Source: Nocardioides sp. Root682
GTDB taxonomy: Bacteria > Actinomycetota > Actinomycetes > Propionibacteriales > Nocardioidaceae
Direction: 5' to 3'
Assembly: GCF_001427795.1 (NCBI RefSeq)
Contig: NZ_LMHJ01000003.1
Span: 237,612 to 301,611 of the forward strand
Length of the DNA stretch: 64,000 bases
The translations under genes were made by a program, and so were the position numbers. This document shows, piece after piece, positions 16,030-25,692 of the stretch. Numbering within the stretch: the stretch's first letter is position 1; each line of letters starts with the position of its first letter. The notes under the pieces were generated by a model. It was not told where the DNA came from, did not search any database, and saw nothing but the letters and a program-made list of their open reading frames with translations.

Positions 16030-16951
16030 GAGTGGCTCCGTCCATCCCGCGCGTGGGAGCACGGAAGCCGAGGGCGGGAATGCGGGTGCCCAGCAGTCCC
16101 AGAGCGCCCGGCAATGTGGCGACCAACGCCATGACTCCGTAGGCAACCGCGACCTCGAGGCCGACGCTGGCGCCGACTCCGGATGCAGCGAAGATCCAGG
16201 CAGCAACTCCCTCGCGGGGCCCCCACCCGGCGAGGTTCAGCGGGATGGCTGAAGCCATCAGTACGACGAGTGCGATCGCTACCAGCTCTCCCAGCGGTGT
16301 CGTGACGCCGACCGTGCGCGCAGCAACCACGAAAACCAGCGCATGTCCACCCACCGCGATCGTGGAGAGGCCTGCGATCCGTGGCCAGATGCCGGGCGCC
16401 GCGGGCACATGCCGGATCTCGACCCGGAGCGTGCGGATGAAACGGTCCGGCAGCCCACCGTGGACGAGGATCAGGACTCCCGCGACGGCCAGGAGCAGCC
16501 ACCCGACCAAAGCCTGTACGAGCGCCGCCAGCCAGAGGGCAGCGCCGACCGCCAGGGTGGCCTGCACGGCGAAGCCGGTGGCTCGGTCCCAGAACACCGA
16601 CATCAGGCCGCGCGACATTGCACGTGAGCCTCGCCCATGGCGCACCGCCCTGTCCACGTCGCCGAGGATTCCTCCCGGCAGGGTGGCATTGAGGAACTGC
16701 GAGCGGTAGCAGGCCAGGAACGCTGAGCGCACCGGCACCGCGACATCGAGGAGGTCGGAGATGAGGCTCCAGCGCACGGCACAGCACCACGTGGTGATCG
16801 CGGTCACGACGACGGCGAGGAGCAGTGCCGTCGGGTCGATGCGACGAAGGCCGTTGACGAACGGCGCTGCGCCAAACTGGAGCACGAGGACGACCAGGAT
16901 CGCCGCACCTCCGAGAAGGCGCAGCGAGGTCCAGAGCGTCGTCTTGCTCAT
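16022..16951 (-). CDS. Flippase-like / LPG-synthase-TM (UPF0104) membrane protein
   Basis: 309 residues with about eight membrane segments. The NATLPGGILGDVDRAVR and PLNLAGWGPREGVAAW blocks are characteristic of the UPF0104 family, which includes the flippase half of MprF and AglD-like proteins. Members move lipid-linked or polar-lipid substrates across the membrane. The start at 16951 has AGGTGG 7 nt upstream; the frame extends to 17275 but overlaps the glycosyltransferase. In this operon it probably exports or flips the product of the glycosyltransferase and pterin-like enzymes. Confidence 0.82.
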   Translation of the reverse strand: MSKTTLWTSLRLLGGAAILVVLVLQFGAAPFVNGLRRIDPTALLLAVVVTAITTWCCAVRWSLISDLLDVAVPVRSAFLACYRSQFLNATLPGGILGDVDRAVRHGRGSRAMSRGLMSVFWDRATGFAVQATLAVGAALWLAALVQALVGWLLLAVAGVLILVHGGLPDRFIRTLRVEIRHVPAAPGIWPRIAGLSTIAVGGHALVFVVAARTVGVTTPLGELVAIALVVLMASAIPLNLAGWGPREGVAAWIFAASGVGASVGLEVAVAYGVMALVATLPGALGLLGTRIPALGFRAPTRGMDGATHG

Positions 16952-17018
16952 GGCTGTCCACCTAACGGTCGGGCCGATACGCCGGTACCTGGACACACGG
17001 CGAATGGATCCGTTCGGT

Positions 17019-18086
17019 TCAACGTCGCACCGCCGACAGGACCTCCGAGATCTTCTTCGCGGTCTCTGCCCAGGGCATGAGGTCCGAACGACGACGCTGC
17101 GCGACCTGGCGCAGGCTCTCGCGCAGAGCGGCATCAGTGAGCCACCGTCGCAGGGCTGCGGAGAGAGAGTCCGCGTCGCGGACGGGGACCAGCAGCCCAG
17201 GCGTCGCGCCGCCCTCGGTCCGGCCGACAGCCTCCGGGTGCCCTCCAACGGACGTGGCGACAACGGGAATCCCACATGCCAACCCCTCGGTCACGGCCAT
17301 GCCGAAGGACTCCCGGTGCGAAGCCGACACCACGAGGTCGGTTCTCGACCGGACAATCTGCAAGGCGGGGTCGCTCAGTGGCCCGAGGAAGCTCACCCGA
17401 TCCGCGATACCTCGCCGCTCTGTAGTTGTCCGGAGTCGGTCGACGAACCCGGGTTCGAGGGTGAGTGAACCGACGCAGGTGCAGTGCCAGGGCAGGTCCT
17501 GCACCTGAGCCAGGGCCTCGACCAGCGTATCGTGGCCCTTGTCCGCCGTAACCGATGCGACACACAGCAATTCGCCACTCGACGCCGAACCCGTCGCCGG
17601 CGCCCTGAGGTCAGTGCCTGGCTCGGCGACGTGGACGCTGTCGGGCTCGAGACCGTGATGGGAGAGCACCCATCGGCGCGCCCAGTGGCTCGTCGTGACC
17701 ACGGCTCGGGCGGACCTGAGTGCGCTGCGTTCGGTCGCTCTCACGCGCACCTCGGGAACCGTCTCCGCCAGGGGCATGTGCATCAGAAGCACCTGGCGCA
17801 GTCGGTCGGACTCCGCAGTCAGGGCCGATGCAGCCGAACCGATCAAACCATCGATCAGCACCGTGGCCTGGTTCGGCAGGTGCGAGAGCAGGCGAGCCAA
17901 GTCGGCTTGGTCGGCCGGGGTCGGGTGTGGCCAATCGCCGGACACCAGGTGCTCTTCCAGGATCCAACCGGCGTCGACGAGCTCGTCGCACACGCGGCGG
18001 TCGTAGACATTCCCGCCGCTGGGACGGGCAGGATCGTCGACGGCTTCCGGGAGTACGACGTGGATCGGAAAGTGGGTGATGTTCAC
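17019..18086 (-). CDS. GT4-type glycosyltransferase
   Basis: 355 residues, GT-B fold. The N-terminal half has a [10 protein letters not shown] loop (glycine-rich acceptor loop). The C-terminal half has the donor-binding motif [23 protein letters not shown] (E-x7-E). It transfers a sugar from an activated donor to an unknown acceptor. Its GTG start overlaps the stop of the PTPS-like gene (GTGA), so the two are translationally coupled; this suggests that the pterin-like product, or something made with it, is glycosylated. Confidence 0.85.
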   Translation of the reverse strand: MNITHFPIHVVLPEAVDDPARPSGGNVYDRRVCDELVDAGWILEEHLVSGDWPHPTPADQADLARLLSHLPNQATVLIDGLIGSAASALTAESDRLRQVLLMHMPLAETVPEVRVRATERSALRSARAVVTTSHWARRWVLSHHGLEPDSVHVAEPGTDLRAPATGSASSGELLCVASVTADKGHDTLVEALAQVQDLPWHCTCVGSLTLEPGFVDRLRTTTERRGIADRVSFLGPLSDPALQIVRSRTDLVVSASHRESFGMAVTEGLACGIPVVATSVGGHPEAVGRTEGGATPGLLVPVRDADSLSAALRRWLTDAALRESLRQVAQRRRSDLMPWAETAKKISEVLSAVRR

Positions 18087-18478
18087 ACGAGTCGCGAGTA
18101 GGAGGCCCAGGCGACGTGAGACTCACGCAGCGTCACCTCGATCCCTGACAGACCTTCCGTCCGACCGAGGTGGCCGCCGCGGACGCGGTGCGCGAGCCGG
18201 TCGGCAACGATCCGGGCCAGCGCCTCGGTCGTGGTCGTCCGTCCCGCGAGCGCCGGTTCGTCATCGAGGTTGCGGTAGTTGAGGTCGCTGAGGACGGCGT
18301 TCAGTTCGACCGTGGCCCTGCCCATGTCGACGACGATCCCGTCGCCGCTGAGCTCGGATGCGGCAAACGTCGCGTCCACGATGTACGTCGCCCCATGGAG
18401 TCCCTGGGCCGGTCCGAAGACCTCGCCCGGCAGGCTGTGGGCAATCATGATGTGGTCTCGGACGGTCACGCGGTACAT
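18083..18478 (-). CDS. 6-pyruvoyl-tetrahydropterin synthase/QueD-like protein
   Basis: 131 residues of the PTPS/6-carboxytetrahydropterin synthase fold (T-fold). The N-terminal MIAHSL and [12 protein letters not shown] blocks carry the zinc histidines; the usual HGHNY is replaced by HGATY, so one canonical zinc ligand is missing. [25 protein letters not shown] and [14 protein letters not shown] are family blocks. The start at 18478 follows GAGGAGA by 5 nt. No queC or queE is present nearby, so queuosine synthesis is unlikely; with ribA it probably makes another GTP-derived pteridine or pyrimidine. Confidence 0.85.
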   Translation of the reverse strand: MYRVTVRDHIMIAHSLPGEVFGPAQGLHGATYIVDATFAASELSGDGIVVDMGRATVELNAVLSDLNYRNLDDEPALAGRTTTTEALARIVADRLAHRVRGGHLGRTEGLSGIEVTLRESHVAWASYSRLV

Positions 18479-19470
18479 CTGTTCTCCTCGGGCTTGGGAT
18501 CGTAATTGATGGTGTGGCACAGAGAGGACCGGCTGCCATCGGCGACCGCGGCCATCACGTCTGGGAGGTCCCAGAAGGACGAGCCCTCGCTGACGAGTGC
18601 GTCGTACGCCGGATCTCGCAGGAGGTCCAGAGCCAGCTCGAGGCGATCGCGGTGCGTGCGGCTGGCCCGTCGCGCCGGCGCGATGGAGCCGACCTGGCTG
18701 GCCCGGATGGAGAGGCGCGAGGAGTGAAAGACCGCTCCCAGCGGAACGGTGACCGGCACGTCGCCGTACCAGCTGAGCTCGACCACGGAACCCTCCGGGC
18801 CGAGCAGCTCCAACGAGCGCTGCAGCCCCTGGGCGGTGGCGCTCGTGTGGACGACGAGGTCACGTCCAGCGCGCGCCGTGGCCGGATCGGCGAACTCGAC
18901 TCCGAGGGCGGTTGCGATCTGCGCGCGGTCGGGGTTCGTGTCGACGAGCGTGACCTCGACACCGGGGAATCCGGCAAGTAGACGAGCGACGCAGCTCCCG
19001 ACCATGCCAGCGCCCACGACAGCCACCCGGTCGCCGACGAGCGGGGCGGCGTCCCACAGCGCGTTCACGGCCGTCTCCATGGTGCCGGCGAGGACGGCTC
19101 GCCGGGGAGGCACGCCATCGGGGACCGGCACGACAGCGGTGACAGGCACGACATACCTGGTCTGGTGTGGATAGAGACAGAACACCAGTCTTCCCTCGAG
19201 CTCAGCGGGTCCGGCCTCGACGACACCCACGTTGAGGTAGCCGTACTTGACGGGCGCCGGGAACGCGCCCTCCTGGAAGGGGGCTCGCATTGCCTGGTGT
19301 TGGTCCTTGGGGACCCGTCCGGCGTGGACCAGCGCCTCTGTGCCACGGCTGATCGCCGAGACCACCGTCCGCACCAGTACTTCGCCGGAGCGGGGCGCTG
19401 CCAGCCGGACTGGCCGGATCTCTCCGGTTCCCGGCTCGGTAAGCCAGTAGGCCCATGCCTGCTCGGTCAC
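18466..19470 (-). CDS. Medium-chain dehydrogenase (zinc-alcohol-dehydrogenase-like)
   Basis: 334 residues. The GroES-like N-terminal half ([20 protein letters not shown]) is followed by a Rossmann domain with [17 protein letters not shown] and [11 protein letters not shown] (NAD-type acidic end of beta-2). The structural zinc cysteines are absent. It is the first gene of the six-gene minus-strand operon; its end overlaps the PTPS-like start by 13 bp. It probably oxidises or reduces a pathway intermediate. It starts 82 bp from the divergent phosphatidyltransferase-fusion gene. Confidence 0.85.
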   Translation of the reverse strand: MTEQAWAYWLTEPGTGEIRPVRLAAPRSGEVLVRTVVSAISRGTEALVHAGRVPKDQHQAMRAPFQEGAFPAPVKYGYLNVGVVEAGPAELEGRLVFCLYPHQTRYVVPVTAVVPVPDGVPPRRAVLAGTMETAVNALWDAAPLVGDRVAVVGAGMVGSCVARLLAGFPGVEVTLVDTNPDRAQIATALGVEFADPATARAGRDLVVHTSATAQGLQRSLELLGPEGSVVELSWYGDVPVTVPLGAVFHSSRLSIRASQVGSIAPARRASRTHRDRLELALDLLRDPAYDALVSEGSSFWDLPDVMAAVADGSRSSLCHTINYDPKPEENRCTA

Positions 19471-19552
19471 GTTCGTCCTCTTCCTCGCCCTGCTGATGAA
19501 CCAGCGCGGCGGGGTCGCCGTATGGCTAGTACATCTAGAACACGGAGGAACA

Positions 19553-21889
19553 ATGGATCGGGTTCATCTCGGCCCCGTGGGCGTCTTCGGCGCGACGCTG
19601 GTCATCGTCGTCGGCATCTGCTCTGCGATGGGTCTTGGCCCGATTGGTTGGGTGACCGGTGTCAGTTGCACGGCCGCGCTGGCCCTGGTGCTGGACCGCG
19701 CACTTGTCCGCCACCGCCTCGTCGGGATGGGGCCCGCCACCTGCGTGACGGCCTTCCGTGCCGCGCTGGTTTGCGGGGTCGCGGCCCTGATTGCCGACGC
19801 AGTGGCAGGCGACGGGCACCCGGGGTTGGTGACAGCGCTCAGCGCCGCGGCGCTGGCGCTGGACGCTGTCGATGGCCACGTCGCGCGTCGCACCGACACC
19901 GTGACTGGCTTCGGCGCGCGCTTCGACATGGAAGTCGACGCCTTTCTCATCGCAGTCCTGGCCCTGTACGTGGCACCGAGCGTCGGGTGGTGGGTGGCGG
20001 CCATCGGCGCGATGCGTTACGCGTACGTGGCCGCTTCGTGGGCGTGGCGCTGGCTTCGACGGCCGCTCCCTCCGCGCTTCGCCGCGAAAGTGGTCGCAGC
20101 GGTGCAGGGGGTGGTGCTCGTGGTCGCTTCGGCCGGTGTGCTGCCGGTCGGGTGGGTGCGCGGCGCTCTGGCCGTTGCTCTGCTGTTGCTCGTGCACTCC
20201 TTCGGGATCGACGTCTGGCGGCAGTGGCGACTGCGTCACGACCCGGTGGCGCCCGACACCAGGTCCCCGCTGCCCGTGCGAAGCGCGCCGGCGGCGTCGG
20301 TGACCGTGCTCGCAGTCGCCGGACTGTGGTTCGCACTGTCCACCCCCGCCCTCGTCGACGGCTTCGCGCCGGTCGACCTCATCCGGATCCCGATCGAAGG
20401 CCTCGTCCTGGTGACGACTGCTCTCGTGCTCCCTGCACGACTCGGGCGGGTGGTCGCCGTGGGGTTCGGCCTGGTCGCGGCCACAGTGACACTGTTGGCG
20501 GCGGTGAACGCCGGCTTCCGGATCGCTCTCGACCGTCCGTTCCACGTGCTGGGGGACTGGTCGTACCTTGCCAACGGCGTCGAACTGCTGCAGGACACGA
20601 TCGGCGGGACTCGTGCGGTGCTCCTCGTCGGCGCGGCAGCGGCCACGGCGGTCGCCCTGATCTGGCTGCTGCCCCTGGCGGTCCTGCGGGTGACCCGGGC
20701 TGCGACCGGGAATCGCCGTCGCTCCGCGAGGATTGTCCTGACCTTGGCAGCGGTGTGGGTCGCGTGTGCTGCGTACGGAGGGCCGGCGGCTCCACTGGCG
20801 GGTGCTGGCGCGACGGCGCTCACCGTCGACACGGCGCGGCAGGTCCGGTTGGACCTGGAGGACACGGACGACTTCGAGCAGCAGATCGGCGACGACCCGG
20901 CCGCAGGTGTGCCGGCGGACGAACGGCTCGCGGGACTGGCCGGCAAGGACGTGCTGATCGTGTGGGTCGAGAGCTATGGCCGCGTGGCGCTCGAGGGAGT
21001 CCCGATCTCGGAGGGAATCATCGACGTGCTCGACGACGGCACGGACCGTCTGGCGGCCGCCGGTTACGACATGCGGAGCGCCTTCCTCACCTCGCCGACC
21101 TTCGGGGCCGGCAGTTGGCTCGCCCATGGCACCCTTCAGTCCGGGCTCTGGGTCGACAGCGAGCAGCGCTACGGCCAGTTGCTCAAGAGCGACCGGCTCT
21201 CGCTGACGTCAGCCTTCGAGCAGGCCGGATGGCGCACCGTCTTCACCGTGCCCGCCAACACCCGGGACTGGCCCGAGGGGGCGGCGTACTACGGGTTCGA
21301 TCAGCTCAACGACTCGCGCAACGTCGGGTATGCCGGCCCCAAGTTCGGATACGCGTCCATGCCCGACCAATACACCCTCGAGCACTTCCGGCGAACCGAG
21401 CTCGCCCCCGTCGACCGGCGACCCGTGATGGCCGAGATCGACCTGGTCTCGAGCCACCACCCTTGGAGCCCCCTACCTGAGCTGGTCAACTGGGATGAGG
21501 TGGGCGACGGCTCGGTCTTCCAAGGGATGCCAGAGCGTGGCGAGGCGGCGGTGAACGGCAAGGAAGAGCCGGCGACGGCACAGCGGTACTACGGAAAGTC
21601 GATCGAGTACACGTGGCGGACCATCATCTCCTTCCTGCTCACCTACCCCGATCCCAACCGCGTGTTGCTCATTGCCGGAGACCATCAACCGCACGCCTTC
21701 GTGAGCGGTACGGATTCGGGACGCGACGTGCCCGTCACGGTCATCTCCCAGGACCCCGCGGTGATGGGCCGGATCGCCGACTGGCAGTGGCAGCCCGGCT
21801 TGCGTCCCGGGCCCGACGCTTCGGTCTGGCCGATGAGCGCAGTGCGAGACCGGCTGTTCACTGCTTTCGGGCAGCACGGGCCACGCTGA
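19553..21889 (+). CDS. Fusion: CDP-alcohol phosphatidyltransferase + LTA-synthase-like sulfatase
   Basis: 778 residues. The N-terminal 210 residues hold the CDP-alcohol phosphatidyltransferase signature D-x2-D-G-x2-A-R-x8-G-x3-D-x3-D (DAVDGHVARR ... GARFDMEVD). A hydrophobic membrane region with several segments follows (about 230-430). The C-terminal about 330 residues resemble alkaline-phosphatase-superfamily phosphoglycerol transferases (KDVLIVWVESYGR, SPTFGAGSWLAHGTLQSG nucleophile region, VLLIAGDHQPHAF metal site). The start at 19553 has GGAGGA 5 nt upstream; the longer frame to 19496 has none. The fusion could make and then polymerise or transfer a phospho-alcohol lipid. It is divergent from the dehydrogenase-to-ribA operon. 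Confidence 0.82.
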   Translation: MDRVHLGPVGVFGATLVIVVGICSAMGLGPIGWVTGVSCTAALALVLDRALVRHRLVGMGPATCVTAFRAALVCGVAALIADAVAGDGHPGLVTALSAAALALDAVDGHVARRTDTVTGFGARFDMEVDAFLIAVLALYVAPSVGWWVAAIGAMRYAYVAASWAWRWLRRPLPPRFAAKVVAAVQGVVLVVASAGVLPVGWVRGALAVALLLLVHSFGIDVWRQWRLRHDPVAPDTRSPLPVRSAPAASVTVLAVAGLWFALSTPALVDGFAPVDLIRIPIEGLVLVTTALVLPARLGRVVAVGFGLVAATVTLLAAVNAGFRIALDRPFHVLGDWSYLANGVELLQDTIGGTRAVLLVGAAAATAVALIWLLPLAVLRVTRAATGNRRRSARIVLTLAAVWVACAAYGGPAAPLAGAGATALTVDTARQVRLDLEDTDDFEQQIGDDPAAGVPADERLAGLAGKDVLIVWVESYGRVALEGVPISEGIIDVLDDGTDRLAAAGYDMRSAFLTSPTFGAGSWLAHGTLQSGLWVDSEQRYGQLLKSDRLSLTSAFEQAGWRTVFTVPANTRDWPEGAAYYGFDQLNDSRNVGYAGPKFGYASMPDQYTLEHFRRTELAPVDRRPVMAEIDLVSSHHPWSPLPELVNWDEVGDGSVFQGMPERGEAAVNGKEEPATAQRYYGKSIEYTWRTIISFLLTYPDPNRVLLIAGDHQPHAFVSGTDSGRDVPVTVISQDPAVMGRIADWQWQPGLRPGPDASVWPMSAVRDRLFTAFGQHGPR

Positions 21890-21906
21890 GCGAGCCGCGG
21901 CTGTCC

Positions 21907-22590
21907 TCAGGCCGCCAACTGCAGGACCAAGGTGCCGTCGGCGGCCCTGACCTCCACGGACCCGATGTCGTCCGGCGCTGCAGATGTGGCAAGGGTGACC
22001 GTGGTCCGCTTTCCCGACTCGGCACGCCAGGTGCCGACCTGTTCCACCCGCCCGTCACGGGAGCGGATGAAGATGGCATACGACGTCCACGTGTCCTCGT
22101 CGGCTGAAGCATAGGTGCAGGTCAGGTCGATCCGCGTGCCCCACTCCTTGCCGGTCAGGGAGACCCATCCGGTGACCCTGCCGGACCCCACGCTGCCCAT
22201 CCGGATGGCCGGAGCAGTCGTGACGGACGGTGCGGATCGTGCCGACAGGGATGGGTCGTCGCTGGCGACCACGGCACCGGTGATGGCGACGGCGGCGATG
22301 ACGCATGCTGCGCAAAGGATCGCCGTCGCCGCGTCGCGACGTCGCCGGGACCGTCGTACTCGGGACACGAGCGCAGGGAGAAGCGTGGCGGGGGCCGTCT
22401 CGCGCTCCCCGGACTGTTCCACGATCTCCACCGGAACCCGCGCCAGCAGTCCGGGCAGGCCGGTCAGGTCGGCCACGGCACGCGAGCACTCCGCGCACCC
22501 TGAGAGGTGCTGTTCGAAAACTGCTTGCTCCGAAGGGGCGAGCGAGCTGATGACGTAGGCGCCATCGAGGTGGGTGAACTCGCAGTTCAT
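21907..22590 (-). CDS. Anti-sigma factor, zinc-binding RskA-like
   Basis: 227 residues. The N-terminal zinc anti-sigma motif has H-x3-C-x2-C (EQHLSGCAECSRAV, about residues 24-37). A central membrane segment lies at about 95-117, and the C-terminal RskA-like extracytoplasmic domain ends QLAA. It holds its sigma factor inactive at the membrane until a signal triggers release. The start at 22590 overlaps the sigma stop (ATGA), showing coupling; the longer frame to 22875 lies inside the sigma gene. Confidence 0.88.
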   Translation of the reverse strand: MNCEFTHLDGAYVISSLAPSEQAVFEQHLSGCAECSRAVADLTGLPGLLARVPVEIVEQSGERETAPATLLPALVSRVRRSRRRRDAATAILCAACVIAAVAITGAVVASDDPSLSARSAPSVTTAPAIRMGSVGSGRVTGWVSLTGKEWGTRIDLTCTYASADEDTWTSYAIFIRSRDGRVEQVGTWRAESGKRTTVTLATSAAPDDIGSVEVRAADGTLVLQLAA

Positions 22591-23099
22591 GCGACGACGC
22601 CCGCCTCCTCGAGCGCAAGCCGCAGCGCCCGCAGGGCGTAGTGGGTGCGTGACTTCACCGTCCCCGGCGGGATGCCGAGGCGATGGGCGACGTCTGCCAC
22701 CGGACGACCGCGGTAGTAGCACTCGACGATGACGGTGCGGTGCTCGACGGACAGGTTGGTCAGCGCATCGGCGACCACCCAGGACAGCAGCAATTCGTCC
22801 GTACGGTCGCTGGTGGCGGTGTAGTCGGGAACCTCGGCCGTCGGGAACTCGCTCTGCGAACGCCGGGTCCGCCACTCGTCGATCACGATGTTCCGGGCGA
22901 CGGTGAACAGCCAGGACCTGACCGAACCGCGGGACTCTGTCAACGTGGCCGAGTTGCGCCAGGCCCGCAGCATGGTTTCCTGTGCCACGTCCTCTGCCCG
23001 CGCTCGGTCACTGCCGGTCAGGTGGAGACAGAAGGCCCACAGGGCATCGGAGTGGGTGTCGTGCAACGTCTTCATCGCTGCGGCCTGGTCGTCGAGCAT
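22587..23099 (-). CDS. ECF-type RNA polymerase sigma factor
   Basis: 170 residues. Region 2 has ALWAFCLHLTGSDRARAEDVAQETMLRAW and SWLFTVARNIVIDEWR; region 4 has VADALTNLSVEHRTVIVECYYRGRPVADVAHRLGIPPGTVKSR. This is SigK/SigL-type, paired with the RskA-like anti-sigma gene just downstream. No recognisable ECF -35/-10 target was identified in the window. Its ATG has GAGGC upstream. It is 43 bp from the GT87 gene and may share its transcript. Confidence 0.9.
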   Translation of the reverse strand: MLDDQAAAMKTLHDTHSDALWAFCLHLTGSDRARAEDVAQETMLRAWRNSATLTESRGSVRSWLFTVARNIVIDEWRTRRSQSEFPTAEVPDYTATSDRTDELLLSWVVADALTNLSVEHRTVIVECYYRGRPVADVAHRLGIPPGTVKSRTHYALRALRLALEEAGVVA

Positions 23100-23142
23100 T
23101 TGCGCCTCACAGGTAGTTGTACGGGGCGAGGTGGCCCACGGT

Positions 23143-24291
23143 TCAGAGCGAAGGTCCTGGAGCGGTCAGCGACCGGGCGTCCTCACGGTTGCGTCGGAGT
23201 GCGACAAACGCGACGGCTGCGATGGTGATGGCGGCGAGCACGTAGGCGTTGCCGACCACGTGGTCGAACCCACGCCACGCGTACTCCCGGCCCTGTCCCC
23301 AAGGCGGCCACAGCACCGGGCGAGCGGCGAACAACGTGGTCCACAGGACAGCCGCCGGACGACTGCGCTCCCACAACAGCAACCCGACCGGTAGCGCCCA
23401 CACCCAGTGGTGCGACCAGGAGATCGGTGAAGCGAGCAGCATGGCCATCGCACCCAAGGAGCTTCCGAGGACCCGGTCGCCGTTCCGCCACGACTTGGCG
23501 GCCACGAGGACGATCGCGACGGAGACCGGTCCGGCGACGAGCAGCCAGAGCGTCGTCGAGGGGACCTCGCCCAAGAGGCGCGTCAGCGTCCCGGAGACGG
23601 ATTGGTTGTGAGCGAGGGCGGGCGGTCCGACCCTGTTCGGGTCGAGGAGACGTTCGGTCCAGTAGCTTGTCGCGCCGGGCACCGCGACGAGTCCCACCAC
23701 GACCGTCCCTGCGAACGCGGCTACCGCCCGTCCGGCGGCGCGGCGACGCCCGGCCAGAGCCAGCAGCACCACGAACACGAGCGGAGTCAGCTTCACGCCC
23801 GCCGCGATGCCCAGGAGGATGCCTGCGGTACGCCGCTCGGGCTTGAGCAGGTCCATCAGCACCGCCAGCATCAGGATGAGGTTGATCTGCCCGAAGGCGA
23901 AGTTCTGCCACATCGGCTCCAGAGCGAGCGAACCGAGGCAGATGAAGGCAACCAGCCAACCGGGCGTGGGGCGGCCCAGCTCACGACGGACGAGGATGAC
24001 GGTTGTCGCAAGGCACCCTGCTGAGGCGCCCGTCCACACTGCGGCCGCGAGCCACCCCGGGACCAGCGCCAGCGGCGCCAGCAGGACCGCCGCGACGGGT
24101 GTGTAGGTGAACGGGTATCCGGTGATGGGATCATCGGTGTCGTAGATCGGCCACTGATCGATCAGCGCGGTGCCGCCGTACCGGTAGACGTGAAGGTCGG
24201 GAAACTCGCCGACTGCTGCTCCCACTGCGGCGCCGCAGAGGATCACCAGTAGGACCGCTGTTGCGTCGCTCCGTGACCGATGACCGCTCAT
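23143..24291 (-). CDS. GT87-family mannosyltransferase-like membrane protein
   Basis: 382 residues, polytopic. The DLHVYRYGGTAL motif and aspartates near the first membrane loop, GQINLILMLAV, GVKLTPLVFV and SPISWSHHWVWALPV blocks match the DUF2029/GT87 family of polyprenyl-phosphate-mannose-dependent transferases. These add mannose to lipoglycans such as lipoarabinomannan and lipomannan. It follows the alpha/beta hydrolase gene by only 4 bp, so the two are cotranscribed. Confidence 0.82.
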   Translation of the reverse strand: MSGHRSRSDATAVLLVILCGAAVGAAVGEFPDLHVYRYGGTALIDQWPIYDTDDPITGYPFTYTPVAAVLLAPLALVPGWLAAAVWTGASAGCLATTVILVRRELGRPTPGWLVAFICLGSLALEPMWQNFAFGQINLILMLAVLMDLLKPERRTAGILLGIAAGVKLTPLVFVVLLALAGRRRAAGRAVAAFAGTVVVGLVAVPGATSYWTERLLDPNRVGPPALAHNQSVSGTLTRLLGEVPSTTLWLLVAGPVSVAIVLVAAKSWRNGDRVLGSSLGAMAMLLASPISWSHHWVWALPVGLLLWERSRPAAVLWTTLFAARPVLWPPWGQGREYAWRGFDHVVGNAYVLAAITIAAVAFVALRRNREDARSLTAPGPSL

Positions 24292-24295
24292 CGGG

Positions 24296-25534
24296 TCATC
24301 GACCGAACAGGCCCGCGAGGAGCTTGGTGAGCGGCTGGAGCACCGCGGTCGCGAGCGGTTCGGTCACGGGTCGGAGCACTTGGTCGAGCTGGGACGCGGC
24401 GGTGCAGGCAGGCTCGCCCGGGAGGATGGGGTCGGGAGCAGCGTCCACGAAAGTGACGGTAAGGCATCGGGGAGCAGGTGTCCCGCCGAAGATTCCGGAG
24501 AGCCGCGCGAACCCGGTCGCGGCGACGACGTGGGTCGGGTCCGGGTCGCTGGCGTGACCGGCGAGTGGCGAGCTGCTCTGGAGCCCAAGGAGACCCAGAG
24601 CCGTCGCGTCGAGTGTGGTTCCCGATGCAGTTCCGGTGGGGCGTCCGCCAGCCAGAATGAGCTCCACCGGCACCCCGGCTGCGGTCAGCGCCAATGCCAT
24701 CTCGATGCTCTGGTCGACCGGAACCGTGCCGTCCGCGAGCCCGTGGACCAGGGTCACCGCAGTCACTCCGGAGGCCGCAATGTCACCGGGCCGCAAGGCA
24801 CTGGAACGCTGCAGGTAGGCCGTTGGGGCGGTCAACGGGGTGCCCCCGGTCTCGGTCTCGAGATCCCTCTTTCCCTGCGTGAAGAACACCTGCCCTGTGG
24901 CTGACCCTGCCGTCAGTTCGGTCCAGGCCTCGGTCAGGTTGCTCAACCCAGCTGTTGCGATGAGGCGGTCGAAGAGTGGGCCGCCATCGGCTCGTTGCGC
25001 TCTGGATGCGACCGAGAGACCGGCGACCCCGCCTCCCAGGCTGTTGCCGTAGGCGACGATCGCAGGCAGTCCTGGACAGGCGGCGTCGAAGGCCTGTGCG
25101 GCAGCAACGCCGTCCTGTGACCCGGCGACCAGCGGCATCCCGGTCGAGCGCGGCAGCGGTTCGCTGCTCGGGGCGGGAACCAGCCCGCGGTAGTTCATGG
25201 CAACGGCAATGACACCGTCCCGCCTGGCGACTCGAGAGATGTGCTGCCGCCACGATTCCACCGTCTCGGTGTAGCCGTGGAAGAAGACCACAAGGCCTCG
25301 CGGCGAAGCCTGAGGCGCCGCGTAGATCCCGGACGCCGGCTCGCCCTGCACCGTGAGCTCGAGAGGCATCACCGCGCCCGGGTCGCCGGTGCAATCGAGC
25401 GGCGTCGGGGCTGTGGCGACCGCTGTCGTGGCACGTGCTCCGTCGGGCGCCGCGAGCGCGAGAACCGTCGTCGCGAGCAGCACGGTCGTGGCGAGCATGC
25501 GGGTGCGGGTTCTTCGCGTGGGCGGATGGGTCAT
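24296..25534 (-). CDS. Secreted alpha/beta hydrolase
   Basis: 412 residues with a signal peptide (MLATTVLLATTVLALAAPDGARA). Alpha/beta-hydrolase elements: oxyanion loop VFFHGYTET, nucleophile elbow GNSLGG, acid in GLADGTVPVD, and histidine in DPTHVVAATG. The start at 25534 follows TAGGAG by 8 nt; the frame extends to 25696 without a site. The minus-strand promoter has a SARP-type box (25637-25620) with a TACGTT -10, so this is the one minus-strand member of the box family. The substrate is unknown; esterase or lipase are the safest guesses. Confidence 0.8.
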   Translation of the reverse strand: MTHPPTRRTRTRMLATTVLLATTVLALAAPDGARATTAVATAPTPLDCTGDPGAVMPLELTVQGEPASGIYAAPQASPRGLVVFFHGYTETVESWRQHISRVARRDGVIAVAMNYRGLVPAPSSEPLPRSTGMPLVAGSQDGVAAAQAFDAACPGLPAIVAYGNSLGGGVAGLSVASRAQRADGGPLFDRLIATAGLSNLTEAWTELTAGSATGQVFFTQGKRDLETETGGTPLTAPTAYLQRSSALRPGDIAASGVTAVTLVHGLADGTVPVDQSIEMALALTAAGVPVELILAGGRPTGTASGTTLDATALGLLGLQSSSPLAGHASDPDPTHVVAATGFARLSGIFGGTPAPRCLTVTFVDAAPDPILPGEPACTAASQLDQVLRPVTEPLATAVLQPLTKLLAGLFGR

Positions 25535-25605
25535 CGTCGAACTCCTAGCTCTTCGAGTTCCAGAGCGTCGGCGGGCGTGCGGAGCCACTGAATCGGGTGA
25601 GATCG

Positions 25606-25637
25606 AACGTAGGTGCCGACGGTTGCGTAAACCGTTG
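25606..25637 (-). promoter_or_regulatory. SARP-type direct-repeat promoter (minus strand) of the secreted hydrolase
   Basis: On the minus strand CAACGG (25637-25632) and CAACCG (25625-25620) are spaced 12 bp, with -10 TACGTT at 25611-25606, exactly 8 nt after the second repeat. It is divergent from the plus-strand box pair at 25661. Confidence 0.65.
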
Positions 25638-25660
25638 TGGTCGCTGGGCTGGTCCTGGCG

Positions 25661-25692
25661 AAACGGTTTTCGCAACGCCTGCCCCCTAGCGT
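25661..25692 (+). promoter_or_regulatory. SARP-type direct-repeat promoter of the S15-like gene
   Basis: AAACGG (25661) and CAACGC (25673), 12-bp spacing, -10 TAGCGT at 25687 after 8 nt. The start codon at 25773 is about 80 bp further. Confidence 0.65.

Noticed and set aside
19535..21127. 530-codon minus-strand open frame
   Set aside because: Antisense to the phosphatidyltransferase fusion; His/Arg/Gln-rich shadow.
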